Origin: Bacteroidaceae bacterium
Lineage (GTDB): Bacteria > Bacteroidota > Bacteroidia > Bacteroidales > Bacteroidaceae
Assembly: GCA_024680695.1 (NCBI GenBank)
Contig: JAILBW010000139.1
Span: 1-46,841 of the forward strand
Length of the DNA: 46,841 bases
Direction of reading: 5' to 3'
Position numbers and translations under genes: made by a program. The notes beneath the pieces are model-generated. The model made no database searches and was not told where the DNA came from. It worked only from the letters and a program-made list of their open reading frames with translations. Below, one piece after another: positions 23,401 through 33,229 of this stretch; position 1 is the stretch's first letter; every line of letters starts with the position of its first letter.

Positions 23401-25383
23401 ACGTCGCCCGAGCTGCAGGTACAGTTCCAGCTGAAGGCCGACCATATACTCGACGTATTCGAGGCCGGCAGCGCTACAACCGACGAAGTAATTGCTATGA
23501 CCGCAGAGCTGCTCGAAGACCCCACATTCCTGCGCTACTACGGCATCGAACCCGAACTGGTGGATGGCTACTACCAGATAGCTAATGCTGCCAATCTGGT
23601 GTGGTTCAGCACATACGTCGATAAGGGGAGCGGCGAAGACAAGTACAGCAAGGCCAATGCCAAACTGACTGCCGACATTGATCTGGCCGAGATCGACAAC
23701 TTCCTGCCCATCGGTATGCACATCGACACAGACAACGAGGCTGGGGTACCCGGACGCGACTATGCCTATCGCGGAAAGTTTGACGGACAGGGACACGTGA
23801 TCCGCAATCTCACGGTGATGCGTAACGACTATGCAGAGGTGGGTCTCTTCGGACGACTCATTGATGCCGACATCCGCAATCTGGGCATTGAGAATGCACG
23901 AATGAGCAGCAGTAACGGCATCCGGGTGGGAGTCATTGCCGGTATCATACTGCGCGGCATCATCGAGAACTGCTACACCATCGGCCAACTCGAACTCAGT
24001 ACCGAGAACCGCTTCAACGAGAAGTGCGGCATTGCTGGCAGCATCCTCTCGTTCGGCAGCACAGCCGTAGCCACAAACCTCTACACCAGTTACGACATCC
24101 TGCACGCCGGTACTGATTTCCCGCCACAGATGACACGCTGCTACGAAGGTATCGAAGTGGAGGAAAAGGGCCCCACGGGCGAGCTTTGCTACATGCTGAA
24201 CAAGAATTCGTCGGACAATCCCGTATGGTTCCAGACGCTTGGCGAGGACGAGTACCCCGTGCTGGACAGCTCCCATAAGGTCGTGTTCTGCGCCGACGGC
24301 ATCTACTACAACGAGGCCTCGAAGCCCGAACTTGTGAACGGCATCTACCAGTTGGCAACGCCATCCGACCTCCTGTGGTTTGCTTCTGCAGTGAACGCAG
24401 GTGAGCAGGACATCAAGGGCGAACTCACTGCCGCTATCGATTTGAGTGAGACCACGTGGACTCCCATCGGCACTATAGAGAAACCCTTCAGCGGTACGTT
24501 CGACGGTCATTTGCTGCCCATCACAAATATCCGCCACATGCTCTTCGGCACCACTGCCGGTGCGACCATTACGGGTGTGGCTCTCGAAAGCGGGCATATC
24601 GAGATTTCCAGCAAGAGCGAATATGCAAACCATGCGGGCACCATCATTGGCGAAGCTGGCACTGCAGCGCCCACCACACTGAGCTACAGCTACAGCAAGG
24701 TGAACCTCACGACTACAGGCGGCGGTGATACGGGAGGCATCTCCGGCAAGTTCTTCGGCACCCTGAACAACTGTGCATACATCGGCAGCATCAGCGGCGA
24801 CAATACCGTAGGCGGACTGCTCGGAAGCTCAAGCGAGGCAGCTACTCCAGCCCACATCTCGGACAGCTACAGCTACGTAGAAGCCTTTAGCGGCAGCGGA
24901 TGGTACAAGGATGCGCTGGTGGGTTGGCTTCACGATAACTGCACCATTGAGAATACCTTCGCCATCGCAGGTGTGGGTGGCTTCGGCGAACACTATCTGG
25001 GTACGTCCACAGCCAAGACCGTCACGAAGGAAGTCTTTGCCAGCGGCGAAGTGGCTTGGGATCTGAATGCACCAGTCCTTTGTCTCCCGACCGAGGGGCC
25101 CGACATCCCCTATTTTGATGCACCCATCCTGTGGACTCAGAAGATTGGTTCCGATGCCTATCCCGTTTTGGGTGGCACCGAAGAGGCACAAGCAGCCGGA
25201 AGCATCGTCTATAGAGACAGTCAAGGCAACTTTGGCAACGAACCCGTCGGCTGTGGCGTAGAGCAACTCCATCTTGCGGGACAGGTCAATGCCATCTATG
25301 ATCTGAACGGCCGCAAAGTCAACGGCGAATCATTGGCTAAGGGCATCTACATCATCGGCCAGAAGAAAGTTGCAGTAAAGTAA
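20401..25383 (+). CDS. Large secreted GLUG-like repeat protein
   Basis: A 1660-residue exported protein (signal RLLLVLLALLTIGCIQAQ). Four related beta-helix-type modules, at about residues 25-270, 315-545, 1050-1300 and 1305-1560, share the pattern LTADIDLSEV..F.PIG...F.GTFDGQGH.IRNL.V and end in GPTGELCYKLNNG..P.WFQT. Between modules 2 and 3 lie a helical stretch (~550-700), a jelly-roll-like region opening NLLLNADFTNQLTGWTF (~706) and a second helical stretch (~890-1045). The C-terminus (IYDLNGRKVNGESLAKGIYI) is a short beta motif typical of secreted Bacteroidales proteins and may be a sorting signal. Probably a surface adhesin or glycan-binding protein. The next gene encodes a fasciclin lipoprotein. 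Confidence 0.8.
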   Translation: MKQRLLLVLLALLTIGCIQAQLPQDAKGFYLIATADDLVQFSAMTNDQSKDANRYLNGKLTADIDLSEVENFVPIGKHTDIDLVTGLSVKDWDYRGTFDGQGHTVRNLTVSTVDGSEGGLFSRIIDATIKNLAVENVSISCDGGIRAGAIIGIIIRGQVSNCYSYGKLEIVTTSKNTGGIAGTYLQNFGGSGHPMYSCFTTYPAVFGETTGDSSYRNCFAGEEVETLSPTGELCYKLNNGQDDIVFFQTLGEDAIPTFDSTHKRVYANGELYCDGTPVDETQVTYSNEMTSVIPPHTYGDDGICVVCGHDGSAFEPAADGWYEVTTPAQLQYISRTVNSGKNNIRVRLMNDLDMSEVANFAPIGYFDDYGAQITFTGTFDGQKHIIRNLKVDCEDGQECGLFGRVSGGSVYALGIENASITSHKSIRCGVLGGEIFSANVHDVFVVGEINISNDEGQKGGLAGEAVNTTFKNCWTTYENLAAATNTPENSFAGEDVEMYGPTGEMCYKLNNGSLLHPMWFQTVGTDDYPTFDETHGLVYAVSENEYASALTDKDYADLVEIIITRESDEWGEALATRSLVEAYLKQLEDLRQHTTRDAFTTAYEAILATRNLLTSSMQAYVAYVQKVDEVKAFLVENPSIDGPYFEMLKDYLEETFDPGDTFPNGSYAIIMENYALTTEEIIAEADYVQTLLDKAIATGYQAGADISNLLLNADFTNQLTGWTFTQGSGSISNANNSKQNYKRVMVAKENVDINQTLTDLKNGIYQIEIPGLTCLRSISDPQLITLYNYGGFIYANDMSNYMETRLSDMLSDEEVNDKNIVHSAARFNPFYEGDDDEPMGYAPNHAIGVAFGRDAGHYRNTILVNVTDGTLKVGVRNSASLTMDNLTYLLRATLTYQGTMDSETAGAAMDKVLADMQSKASHLIEDYTADYVEYADAPSFYSGLKDELTQTIATNPTTGEEKYALIARLSDIFQRITESKQAYEKLMVTANDIADIYGTYTSPELQVQFQLKADHILDVFEAGSATTDEVIAMTAELLEDPTFLRYYGIEPELVDGYYQIANAANLVWFSTYVDKGSGEDKYSKANAKLTADIDLAEIDNFLPIGMHIDTDNEAGVPGRDYAYRGKFDGQGHVIRNLTVMRNDYAEVGLFGRLIDADIRNLGIENARMSSSNGIRVGVIAGIILRGIIENCYTIGQLELSTENRFNEKCGIAGSILSFGSTAVATNLYTSYDILHAGTDFPPQMTRCYEGIEVEEKGPTGELCYMLNKNSSDNPVWFQTLGEDEYPVLDSSHKVVFCADGIYYNEASKPELVNGIYQLATPSDLLWFASAVNAGEQDIKGELTAAIDLSETTWTPIGTIEKPFSGTFDGHLLPITNIRHMLFGTTAGATITGVALESGHIEISSKSEYANHAGTIIGEAGTAAPTTLSYSYSKVNLTTTGGGDTGGISGKFFGTLNNCAYIGSISGDNTVGGLLGSSSEAATPAHISDSYSYVEAFSGSGWYKDALVGWLHDNCTIENTFAIAGVGGFGEHYLGTSTAKTVTKEVFASGEVAWDLNAPVLCLPTEGPDIPYFDAPILWTQKIGSDAYPVLGGTEEAQAAGSIVYRDSQGNFGNEPVGCGVEQLHLAGQVNAIYDLNGRKVNGESLAKGIYIIGQKKVAVK

Positions 25384-25398
25384 TCCCATAAGCCCATA

Positions 25399-25444
25399 GA
25401 TACGACTCTAAGACGTAAGATACAGAGAATCTTGGGGTCGTATC
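25399..25444 (+). other. Nested inverted repeat after the GLUG-like gene
   Basis: Outer arms GATACGAC (25399-25406) and GTCGTATC (25437-25444) enclose an inner AAGAT/ATCTT hairpin. No U-tract follows, so it may be a processing or stability element rather than a terminator. Confidence 0.45.
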
Positions 25445-25528
25445 AAATACTTGAATAAAAATGTCAAATAGCATAGAACTGCTCAAGGGAATAATGCGTA
25501 CATTTGCTCACAAAAGCATATAAGACGA

Positions 25529-27658
25529 ATGAAACAGAGAAGAAGCATGAAGGTCCTGCTATGGGCCATCGTAGCAGTATTGTCAATCGCAAGTTGCAAG
25601 GAGGACGTCGATACCTCGGCACGCTACGTATTCAAGTACGACACGATTCTCAGCTATCTGCAGAAGCACGAACAATACAGCCAGTATGTCGAACTGCTCG
25701 GGATGGTGCCTGTGGGGCCCATCTCCACCTCGACGCTCTATCAGTTGATGGCCGCACGAGGCAACTACACCGTCTTTGCACCGTCGAATGAGGCTATTCA
25801 GGCTTATCTGGACACACTGGCCGCAAGGAATGTCATCGACGCTCCCAGCTGGGACGGATTCCGGGACAGCACGACGCTCGACTCCATCCGGAAGGTCATT
25901 GTCTATAACAGTATCATTGACGGAGGTGACGACCTGAAGGCTTACGAGACCGTCGAGTTCCCCACTGACAACAAGGCCGAATTCCCGTTGGCAAACATGT
26001 ACGACCGCAAGCTCATTGTCGAATATCAGGCCGACTCGCCAGGAAGCATTTGGGTGAACGGCGCTCCGCTCGACGCAAAGAATCGCGACATCATCGCCAT
26101 CAATGGCGTAATCCACTGCGTGACATCCGTCGTCGCTCCCACCAACAACACTCTGGGCTATCTCCTCAATGCTATCGTGGCTGGCAAGCAGCGTGGCTAC
26201 TATGTGTCGGCGTTGCTCACACAGACTGTCGGCCTCTTCGATACACTCTACAAGTATCGCGACGATGTCTATGAGGACCTCTACGAGCGCGGCCTTATCA
26301 AGAATATCGAGCACACTTCCGGCATTGGTTACACCAAAGGCTATGTGCCCGAGCACCGCTACTACGGCTACACATTCTTTGCGGAGACCGACGACTTCTG
26401 GGAGAACGAGATTGGCAAGGAAGCTACCGACATCACGGTGGACGACGTACTCGGCTACCTTCGCGCCAAGAACATCTATCCCGATGCCACTGACGATAAT
26501 AACTTCACCGACGAACGCAACCTCCTCAATCAGTTTGTCACCTACCACTTCCTGCCCATGCGTCTGGCAGCCAACCGTCTTGTGCTCCACTGGAACGAGA
26601 AGGGATATACGAACAGCAATCCCCGTCCGTCGGTAGTCCAGTACGAATACTACACCACGATGGGCAAGCGCCGACTCATGAAGTTTTTGGAAAGTGCTGA
26701 GAGCGAAGGGGTGAAGATCAATCGCTTCCCGATGATTGACAATCGCCGCAAGGGCAACTATCACGAGACGGGTTGCGATCCCGACAAGGTCGGCATCCCG
26801 GTGAACGCTCCCGAAGTAGATGGCGAGTTCAATGTGCGCAACGGTATCATCTACCCCCTCGACCAGTTGCTGGCCTACACTCAGGATGTGCGCGACAACC
26901 TTCATAAGGAGCGCATCCGTTGGGACATCACGGCCCAGTTCCCCGAGTTCATGAACAACGATATCCGCCTGCAGTATTATCTGCGCGGTATGGACCATCG
27001 CACCGGCATGCCCACTTCGCAGGTCTATCCCTATCTGGACGACTGCTGGCTCGAGGACGATACGTACTTCTTCTATTATAACGGCTACAACGAGACGATG
27101 AAGAACTATCAGGGCGACGAACTGAACATTCGCGGCAACCTCGACGTTACGTTCCGTCTGCCTCCCGTGCCCGCCAAGGGTGTCTATGAGCTGCGTTTCA
27201 ACATCCAGAGCGACGGCTACAATCGCGGTATGGTGCAGTTCTACTGGGGTCACGACCGCGACCGTCTCGCTGCAATGGGTATTCCGATGGATATTCGCAT
27301 GAGCGGACTCGAACGCCGCACTACTGCAGGCACCTTTCCGAGCAACGTGGGGTGGGAGCGAGATATTGACGACGAGGATACGAATGCTGAAGTCGATAAG
27401 AAGATGCGCAACAACGGCTTCATGAAGGGTGCTGAGATATACTGCGACGGCGGTCAGGGTATGTCTGTAATGGCTCGTGCCGACCCACTCATCATTCGGC
27501 GAATCATTCTGCGCGAGCAGATGGACCCCGACAAGACCTACTACCTGCGCTTCAAGACGGTGCTTGACGACCCCTCGCGCGAATTCTATGTGGACTATCT
27601 GGAGTATTGTCCCAAGGAGGTCTATGACAATCCCGAGCGGCCTGAGGACATTTGGTAG
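25529..27658 (+). CDS. Fasciclin-domain lipoprotein
   Basis: A 709-residue lipoprotein: signal LLWAIVAVLSIASC, lipidated Cys near residue 23. Residues ~35-210 are a fasciclin (FAS1) domain with the motifs YTVFAPSNEAIQAYL and a second box ending INGVIHCVTSVVAPT. A second FAS1-like region follows at ~215-430 (YGYTFFAETDDFWE, NQFVTYHFLPMRL). The C-terminal ~230 residues are beta-rich and unassigned. FAS1 domains mediate adhesion, and Bacteroidales versions are often cell-surface partners of glycan-uptake proteins. A start at Met7 (25547) is equally possible. It follows the GLUG-like gene by 145 nt and converges on the sialidase gene with only 6 nt between stops. Confidence 0.85.
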   Translation: MKQRRSMKVLLWAIVAVLSIASCKEDVDTSARYVFKYDTILSYLQKHEQYSQYVELLGMVPVGPISTSTLYQLMAARGNYTVFAPSNEAIQAYLDTLAARNVIDAPSWDGFRDSTTLDSIRKVIVYNSIIDGGDDLKAYETVEFPTDNKAEFPLANMYDRKLIVEYQADSPGSIWVNGAPLDAKNRDIIAINGVIHCVTSVVAPTNNTLGYLLNAIVAGKQRGYYVSALLTQTVGLFDTLYKYRDDVYEDLYERGLIKNIEHTSGIGYTKGYVPEHRYYGYTFFAETDDFWENEIGKEATDITVDDVLGYLRAKNIYPDATDDNNFTDERNLLNQFVTYHFLPMRLAANRLVLHWNEKGYTNSNPRPSVVQYEYYTTMGKRRLMKFLESAESEGVKINRFPMIDNRRKGNYHETGCDPDKVGIPVNAPEVDGEFNVRNGIIYPLDQLLAYTQDVRDNLHKERIRWDITAQFPEFMNNDIRLQYYLRGMDHRTGMPTSQVYPYLDDCWLEDDTYFFYYNGYNETMKNYQGDELNIRGNLDVTFRLPPVPAKGVYELRFNIQSDGYNRGMVQFYWGHDRDRLAAMGIPMDIRMSGLERRTTAGTFPSNVGWERDIDDEDTNAEVDKKMRNNGFMKGAEIYCDGGQGMSVMARADPLIIRRIILREQMDPDKTYYLRFKTVLDDPSREFYVDYLEYCPKEVYDNPERPEDIW

Positions 27659-27664
27659 CTGTCT

Positions 27665-28927
27665 CTATCTTGCGCAATACTTTCCGTCTGTGATTTCCTC
27701 GATGGAGAGGTTGCGAAAGACGAGGGTGTAGCCGCCGCCCGAGGAGGGACAGTGCGTCTCCTCCTCATACAGGAAACCGAGTGTGCCGTCGTTGAGCGGC
27801 GTCATCGTGCTGTAGGCCGATGGCAGCTTCGTCACCTGGAATGGGCCGTCCCAGTGAGCTGCGATTGCCTCTGGTGTGGCAAATGCGCTTGGGTCGGAGA
27901 GTGCTTTGTAGTAAATGCCCACATTCGTGCGCCCAGGCCCGAGAGGCAGACTTTGCAGCAGGAGGAATGTCTTCCGTCCTCCTTTCCTATCCCTTACCGG
28001 CACCACCATCAGTTCACCGTTGCAGGCATTATCTTTGGCCTCTACACCTTGGTTGTCATGCCCGCTGTAGGCCGGAACGTCCCAGTTGCCTTGCGCTTTC
28101 TTGCGGTCGATGAAGTGGAAGATGTTGTAGCGTCGTCCGCCCTTCGTGCGACTGCTCAGGAGCAGCGAGCCGTCGGGCAGTTCTTCGCACTTAGCCTCGT
28201 CGCCGCCGGGCATGGGCGAAGTCTTTGCACCGCCCAGAAACGCCCAAGTCTCGCCGAAGTCGTCGCTATAGATGACCCAGTTACCCGTCTCGCGCCCCTT
28301 GAACGACATGCCGGCACAGTAGAGGCGATATTGCTTTCCCGTTTTCACGTAGCGGCTTTGCAGGATGCGTCCGCTGGCAATGAACCAAGCCGTGATGGGT
28401 CCGTAGCCACTCTCGTCGAAGATGCGGTAAACGGTCTCCTCGTCGATATACTGCGGTGCCGACCAAGTGAGTCCGCCGTCGTTGCTGCGGAAGCGTGCCA
28501 TCCCCTGATGGTGTTCGCGAGTGCCCTGAAAGGTGTAGGGGCTGCCCGAACAACAGATGAGCAGCACCCTGTCCGAGCGCCTGTCGGCCACGATGGCTGG
28601 GTCGCCGTATCCTGTTTTCTGGTGTCCCGGAGTCATGTCGCCGTCGCCCTGCATCACCTCGGGCTTCAGTATCTCTCCCCAGGTCGCTCCTTTGTCTGTC
28701 GATCGGCGCAGATGCAGATCGATGTGTCCCGAGCCAATGTCGCCGCGAGAGTATCGGTAGTCGGCAACCGCTATCAGCGAGCCGTCGCGAAGTGTAGCAA
28801 TGGCCGGAATGCGATAGGGGATGGCTTCCGTTGTGGGTGTGGTGAAGACTTCCTGGCATCGCGCATTCCAGCTCGTCGTCTGTGCGGTCACTGCCAGTAT
28901 CATCGCGATAAGATGTCGGTGTGTCAT
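27665..28927 (-). CDS. Exported exo-alpha-sialidase (GH33-type, BNR repeats)
   Basis: A 420-residue sialidase-like protein with a weak signal peptide (LIAMILAVTAQTTSW). The arginine motif YRIPAIATLRDGSLIA is followed by Asp-box/BNR repeats STDKGATW, SNDGGLTW and SDDFGETW. Other catalytic candidates are the Glu of DEAKCEELPDGSLLLSSR and the Tyr of LPSAYSTMTPL. It should release sialic acid from host glycans; the usual N-terminal CBM is absent. It follows uvrB by 34 nt on the same strand and may be read through from it, an unusual pairing. No nan genes are nearby. Confidence 0.87.
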   Translation of the reverse strand: MTHRHLIAMILAVTAQTTSWNARCQEVFTTPTTEAIPYRIPAIATLRDGSLIAVADYRYSRGDIGSGHIDLHLRRSTDKGATWGEILKPEVMQGDGDMTPGHQKTGYGDPAIVADRRSDRVLLICCSGSPYTFQGTREHHQGMARFRSNDGGLTWSAPQYIDEETVYRIFDESGYGPITAWFIASGRILQSRYVKTGKQYRLYCAGMSFKGRETGNWVIYSDDFGETWAFLGGAKTSPMPGGDEAKCEELPDGSLLLSSRTKGGRRYNIFHFIDRKKAQGNWDVPAYSGHDNQGVEAKDNACNGELMVVPVRDRKGGRKTFLLLQSLPLGPGRTNVGIYYKALSDPSAFATPEAIAAHWDGPFQVTKLPSAYSTMTPLNDGTLGFLYEEETHCPSSGGGYTLVFRNLSIEEITDGKYCAR

Positions 28928-28961
28928 GGGGGCGTAGTATCTTTAGGTCCAGTTTCTTTAA

Positions 28962-31004
<2,043 letters not shown>

Positions 31005-31012
31005 ATCGAGTG

Positions 31013-31020
31013 CAAATATA
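31013..31020 (-). promoter_or_regulatory. -7 box for uvrB
   Basis: TATATTTG on the minus strand, 8 nt before the uvrB ATG, implying a very short leader. No clear -33 box. Confidence 0.55.
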
Positions 31021-31106
31021 CGAAGAAAATTGCAATTAGCGTCTAAATGCTAAATGCAAAATGCAAAATGCAAAAAAGCGTCGAAGAAAGCGAACAAAAG
31101 ACCGAT

Positions 31107-31207
31107 CACAGCAAGCACCGGCTCCTGCGACAGCAAGCATCGGCTCCCGCGACAGCAAGCACCGGCTCCCGCGACAGCAAGCATCGGCTCCTGCGACAGC
31201 AAGCAGT
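31107..31207. repeat. 22-bp tandem repeat, ~4.6 copies
   Basis: The units GACAGCAAGCA(C/T)CGGCTCC(T/C)GC start at 31107, 31129, 31151 and 31173, with a partial unit at 31195. Units 1 and 3 have C and units 2 and 4 have T at the first variable site, which hints at growth by a 44-bp step. Confidence 0.9.
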
Positions 31208-31286
31208 AAAAACCATCCTCCGTCAGGTTCACACATTGGCAGGAGCCTAGCAGACGACTTAATGCCTAAAGCCCTGAACACTCAGC

Positions 31287-31461
31287 CCTTAGTTACTTCC
31301 ACTCGAGAGTCCATAATTGAAAATCTTGATTTTCATTTTGTACTCTCCTCGCTTATTCCTAACTCTGGCTTTGCCTTAGTTACTTCCACTCGAGAGTCCA
31401 CAATTGAAAATCTTTGATTTTCATTTTGTACTCTCCTCGCTTATTCGTAACTTTGTGAGCG
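31287..31461 (+). repeat. Tandem promoter-hairpin element II, two copies
   Basis: Direct copies start at 31287 and 31374, an 87-bp period, both with CCTTAGTTACTTCCACTCGA. Each has a central hairpin (GAAAATC/GATTTTC, extended by GAGAGT/ACTCTC), then CCTCGCTTATTC and a -7 position. In copy 1 that position is TAACTCTG (decayed); in copy 2 it is TAACTTTG (intact). Confidence 0.85.
31425..31455 (+). promoter_or_regulatory. Promoter for the EEP-to-hydrolase operon
   Basis: The -33 TTTG (31425-31428) and -7 TAACTTTG (31448-31455) are 19 bp apart, with the -33 box in the hairpin's right arm. The leader is ~20 nt before ATG 31480. Confidence 0.7.
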
Positions 31462-31479
31462 AAAGAAACAAAATTGACT

Positions 31480-32256
31480 ATGAAACGAACCATCTTGGCT
31501 GTCCTGCTGCTCATTTTGGCAACAGCCATCAGCATCCCCGCAGGGGCTCGACGAGTGCGCACATTGCGCCTCAGCAGTTACAACATCCAGCACGGCGAAG
31601 GCATGGACAAGAAGATTGACCACGCCCGCATCGCCGATCTCCTGCGCCAGGCAGAATGCGAAGTGGCGGCCATTCAGGAGGTAGATAGCGTGACAAAGCG
31701 CAACGGAGGCGTCTATGCACTCGAGGAGATCGGGCGCCACATCGGCATGCATGCCACCTACGCGCCCGCCATCGACTTCCAGGGCGGCAAGTACGGCATC
31801 GGCATCCTCAGCAAGAAACGCCCGCTCTGCGTGCACCGCATCGCCCTGCCCGGACGCGAAGAGCGGCGCATGCTGCTGGTGGCCGAGTTCAAGGACTATG
31901 TGGTGGCCTGCACCCACCTCTCGCTCACCGAGGCCGACCGCATGGCCAGCGTGGCACTCATCGTCGAGGAAGCCCGACAGTGGAAGAAGCCCTTCATCAT
32001 CATGGGCGACCTGAACGACGAGCCTGGCTCGCCTTTCTATCGAGAGATGGAAAAACATTTCATATTCCTGAACTCGCCCTCCGAGATGACATTCCCCTCC
32101 ACCGGCCCCAGAATATGCATCGACCATGTAGCGCTCTTCAAGCCTACGGAGGGAGCCACACTGAGCTTCCACCGCACTTGGGTGGGCAGCGAGGAATCAT
32201 CGGACCATCGTCCCCTGCATGCTCGCATCGGACTGTCTTTCAATAAGTCGCACTAA
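31480..32256 (+). CDS. Exported endonuclease/exonuclease/phosphatase family protein
   Basis: A 258-residue EEP-fold hydrolase with a signal peptide (ILAVLLLILATAISIPAGA). The metal and catalytic motifs are complete: SYNIQHG, IQEVDS, THLSLTE, GDLNDEPGS and the terminal SDHRPLHA. EEP enzymes are Mg-dependent phosphodiesterases or phosphatases acting on nucleic acids, phosphoinositides or sphingomyelin. Export suggests an extracellular phosphoester. The ATG at 31480 is preferred to TTG 31474. First gene of a tight four-gene operon; the next starts 35 nt after it. Confidence 0.88.
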   Translation: MKRTILAVLLLILATAISIPAGARRVRTLRLSSYNIQHGEGMDKKIDHARIADLLRQAECEVAAIQEVDSVTKRNGGVYALEEIGRHIGMHATYAPAIDFQGGKYGIGILSKKRPLCVHRIALPGREERRMLLVAEFKDYVVACTHLSLTEADRMASVALIVEEARQWKKPFIIMGDLNDEPGSPFYREMEKHFIFLNSPSEMTFPSTGPRICIDHVALFKPTEGATLSFHRTWVGSEESSDHRPLHARIGLSFNKSH

Positions 32257-32291
32257 AACGAGCCCTAAAGAAAGGTCCAAAACGTATCATT

Positions 32292-33200
32292 ATGAACAGC
32301 CCCATGAAAAGGAGGGAGTTCCTTCAGCAAGTTTCAGGCGGAGCCGTACTGCTCTCCTCCCTTCCCCTTCTGTCAATGAAGCGGTTGCCACTACGTTTTG
32401 GCATCGTCACCGACCTTCACTATGCGCAGAAGGATGTGGCCATCAACCGCTACTACCGCCAGTCAATCGAGAAGTTGCACGACGCGGTGGAGGTCTTTAA
32501 TCGTTCTCACCTCGACTTCGTGATAGAACTGGGCGACCTGAAAGATACGAACTCGTCGCACGACAGCACTGCCACCCTGCGCTTCCTCGATGAGGTGGAG
32601 GCGGCGCTACAACGTTTCAAGGGCAAAGTCTTCCATGTACTGGGCAACCACGATATGGACTGCATCTCGAAGGCAGACTTTTTGTCGCACACCACAAATC
32701 CGGGCAAGGCCAACGGCCAAAGCTACTACAGCTTCCGTCCGAAGCGCAAAGGACCGAAATGCATCATCCTCGATGGCAACTTCAACGAAGACTTCACGCC
32801 CTACGACAAGGGGAACTTCCATTGGACCAAAGCCTTCATTCCACCCGAAGAACTCGACTGGCTAAGCAAGGAACTGAAGGAAGGAGACGAGCCGGTCATC
32901 GTTTTCTGCCATCAGCTGTTAGATAGTTTCTCGGGAGTGAATTCGAGTGTCTGCATCGGCAATGCGGCCCAGGTGGTAGATATCCTCGAAGAGAGCGGTC
33001 GCGTACTGGCCGTCTTCCAAGGTCATCATCACACGGGGCACTACAGCAGGCGCAACGGCATCCACTACTGGACAATGAAAGGCCTCATCGAGGGCGAGTA
33101 CCCCGCTCACAACAGCTACGCCATCGCCGAGGTGGACAAATTAGGCCAAATACTCATCCAAGGCTACTGCGACTGCAAGAGCATGACGCTGGACCTTTGA
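32292..33200 (+). CDS. Calcineurin-like metallophosphoesterase
   Basis: A 302-residue phosphoesterase. A KRREFLQQVSGGAVLLSS leader suggests export, possibly by Tat although only one RR-type pair is seen. The dimetal motifs are in order: FGIVTDLHYA, IELGDLKD, VLGNHDMD, VIVFCHQ and FQGHHHTGHY. Relatives act on nucleotide-sugar, ADP-ribose or phospholipid phosphoesters. Together with the preceding EEP enzyme it suggests stepwise removal of phosphate from an external substrate. A closer Met5 start (MKRRE) is possible. Confidence 0.88.
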   Translation: MNSPMKRREFLQQVSGGAVLLSSLPLLSMKRLPLRFGIVTDLHYAQKDVAINRYYRQSIEKLHDAVEVFNRSHLDFVIELGDLKDTNSSHDSTATLRFLDEVEAALQRFKGKVFHVLGNHDMDCISKADFLSHTTNPGKANGQSYYSFRPKRKGPKCIILDGNFNEDFTPYDKGNFHWTKAFIPPEELDWLSKELKEGDEPVIVFCHQLLDSFSGVNSSVCIGNAAQVVDILEESGRVLAVFQGHHHTGHYSRRNGIHYWTMKGLIEGEYPAHNSYAIAEVDKLGQILIQGYCDCKSMTLDL

Positions 33201-33229
33201 TTACGATAATGTTTAAAAGCGAACACAGC

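Larger units (their letters stand above)
31005..31479. other. 475-bp repeat-rich intergenic region
   Basis: No gene seen. Divergent promoters for uvrB and the EEP gene flank a TGCAAAA-like run (31047-31075), the 22-bp minisatellite and the tandem promoter-hairpin element II, all listed separately. Confidence 0.7.

Noticed and set aside
22120..24633. 837-codon minus-strand frame inside the GLUG-like gene
   Set aside because: No recognisable domains; fully antisense to a gene with clear repeats and signal peptide. GC-rich third positions create such shadows.
25583..27253. 556-codon minus-strand frame opposite the fasciclin gene
   Set aside because: Shadow frame; the sense product has a lipobox and FAS1 motifs.
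31107..31207. CRISPR-like array
   Set aside because: Units are contiguous with no spacers, so it is a simple minisatellite.
31050..31281. Short minus-strand frames with Cys/Ala-rich repeats near uvrB
   Set aside because: They merely translate the 22-bp tandem repeat.
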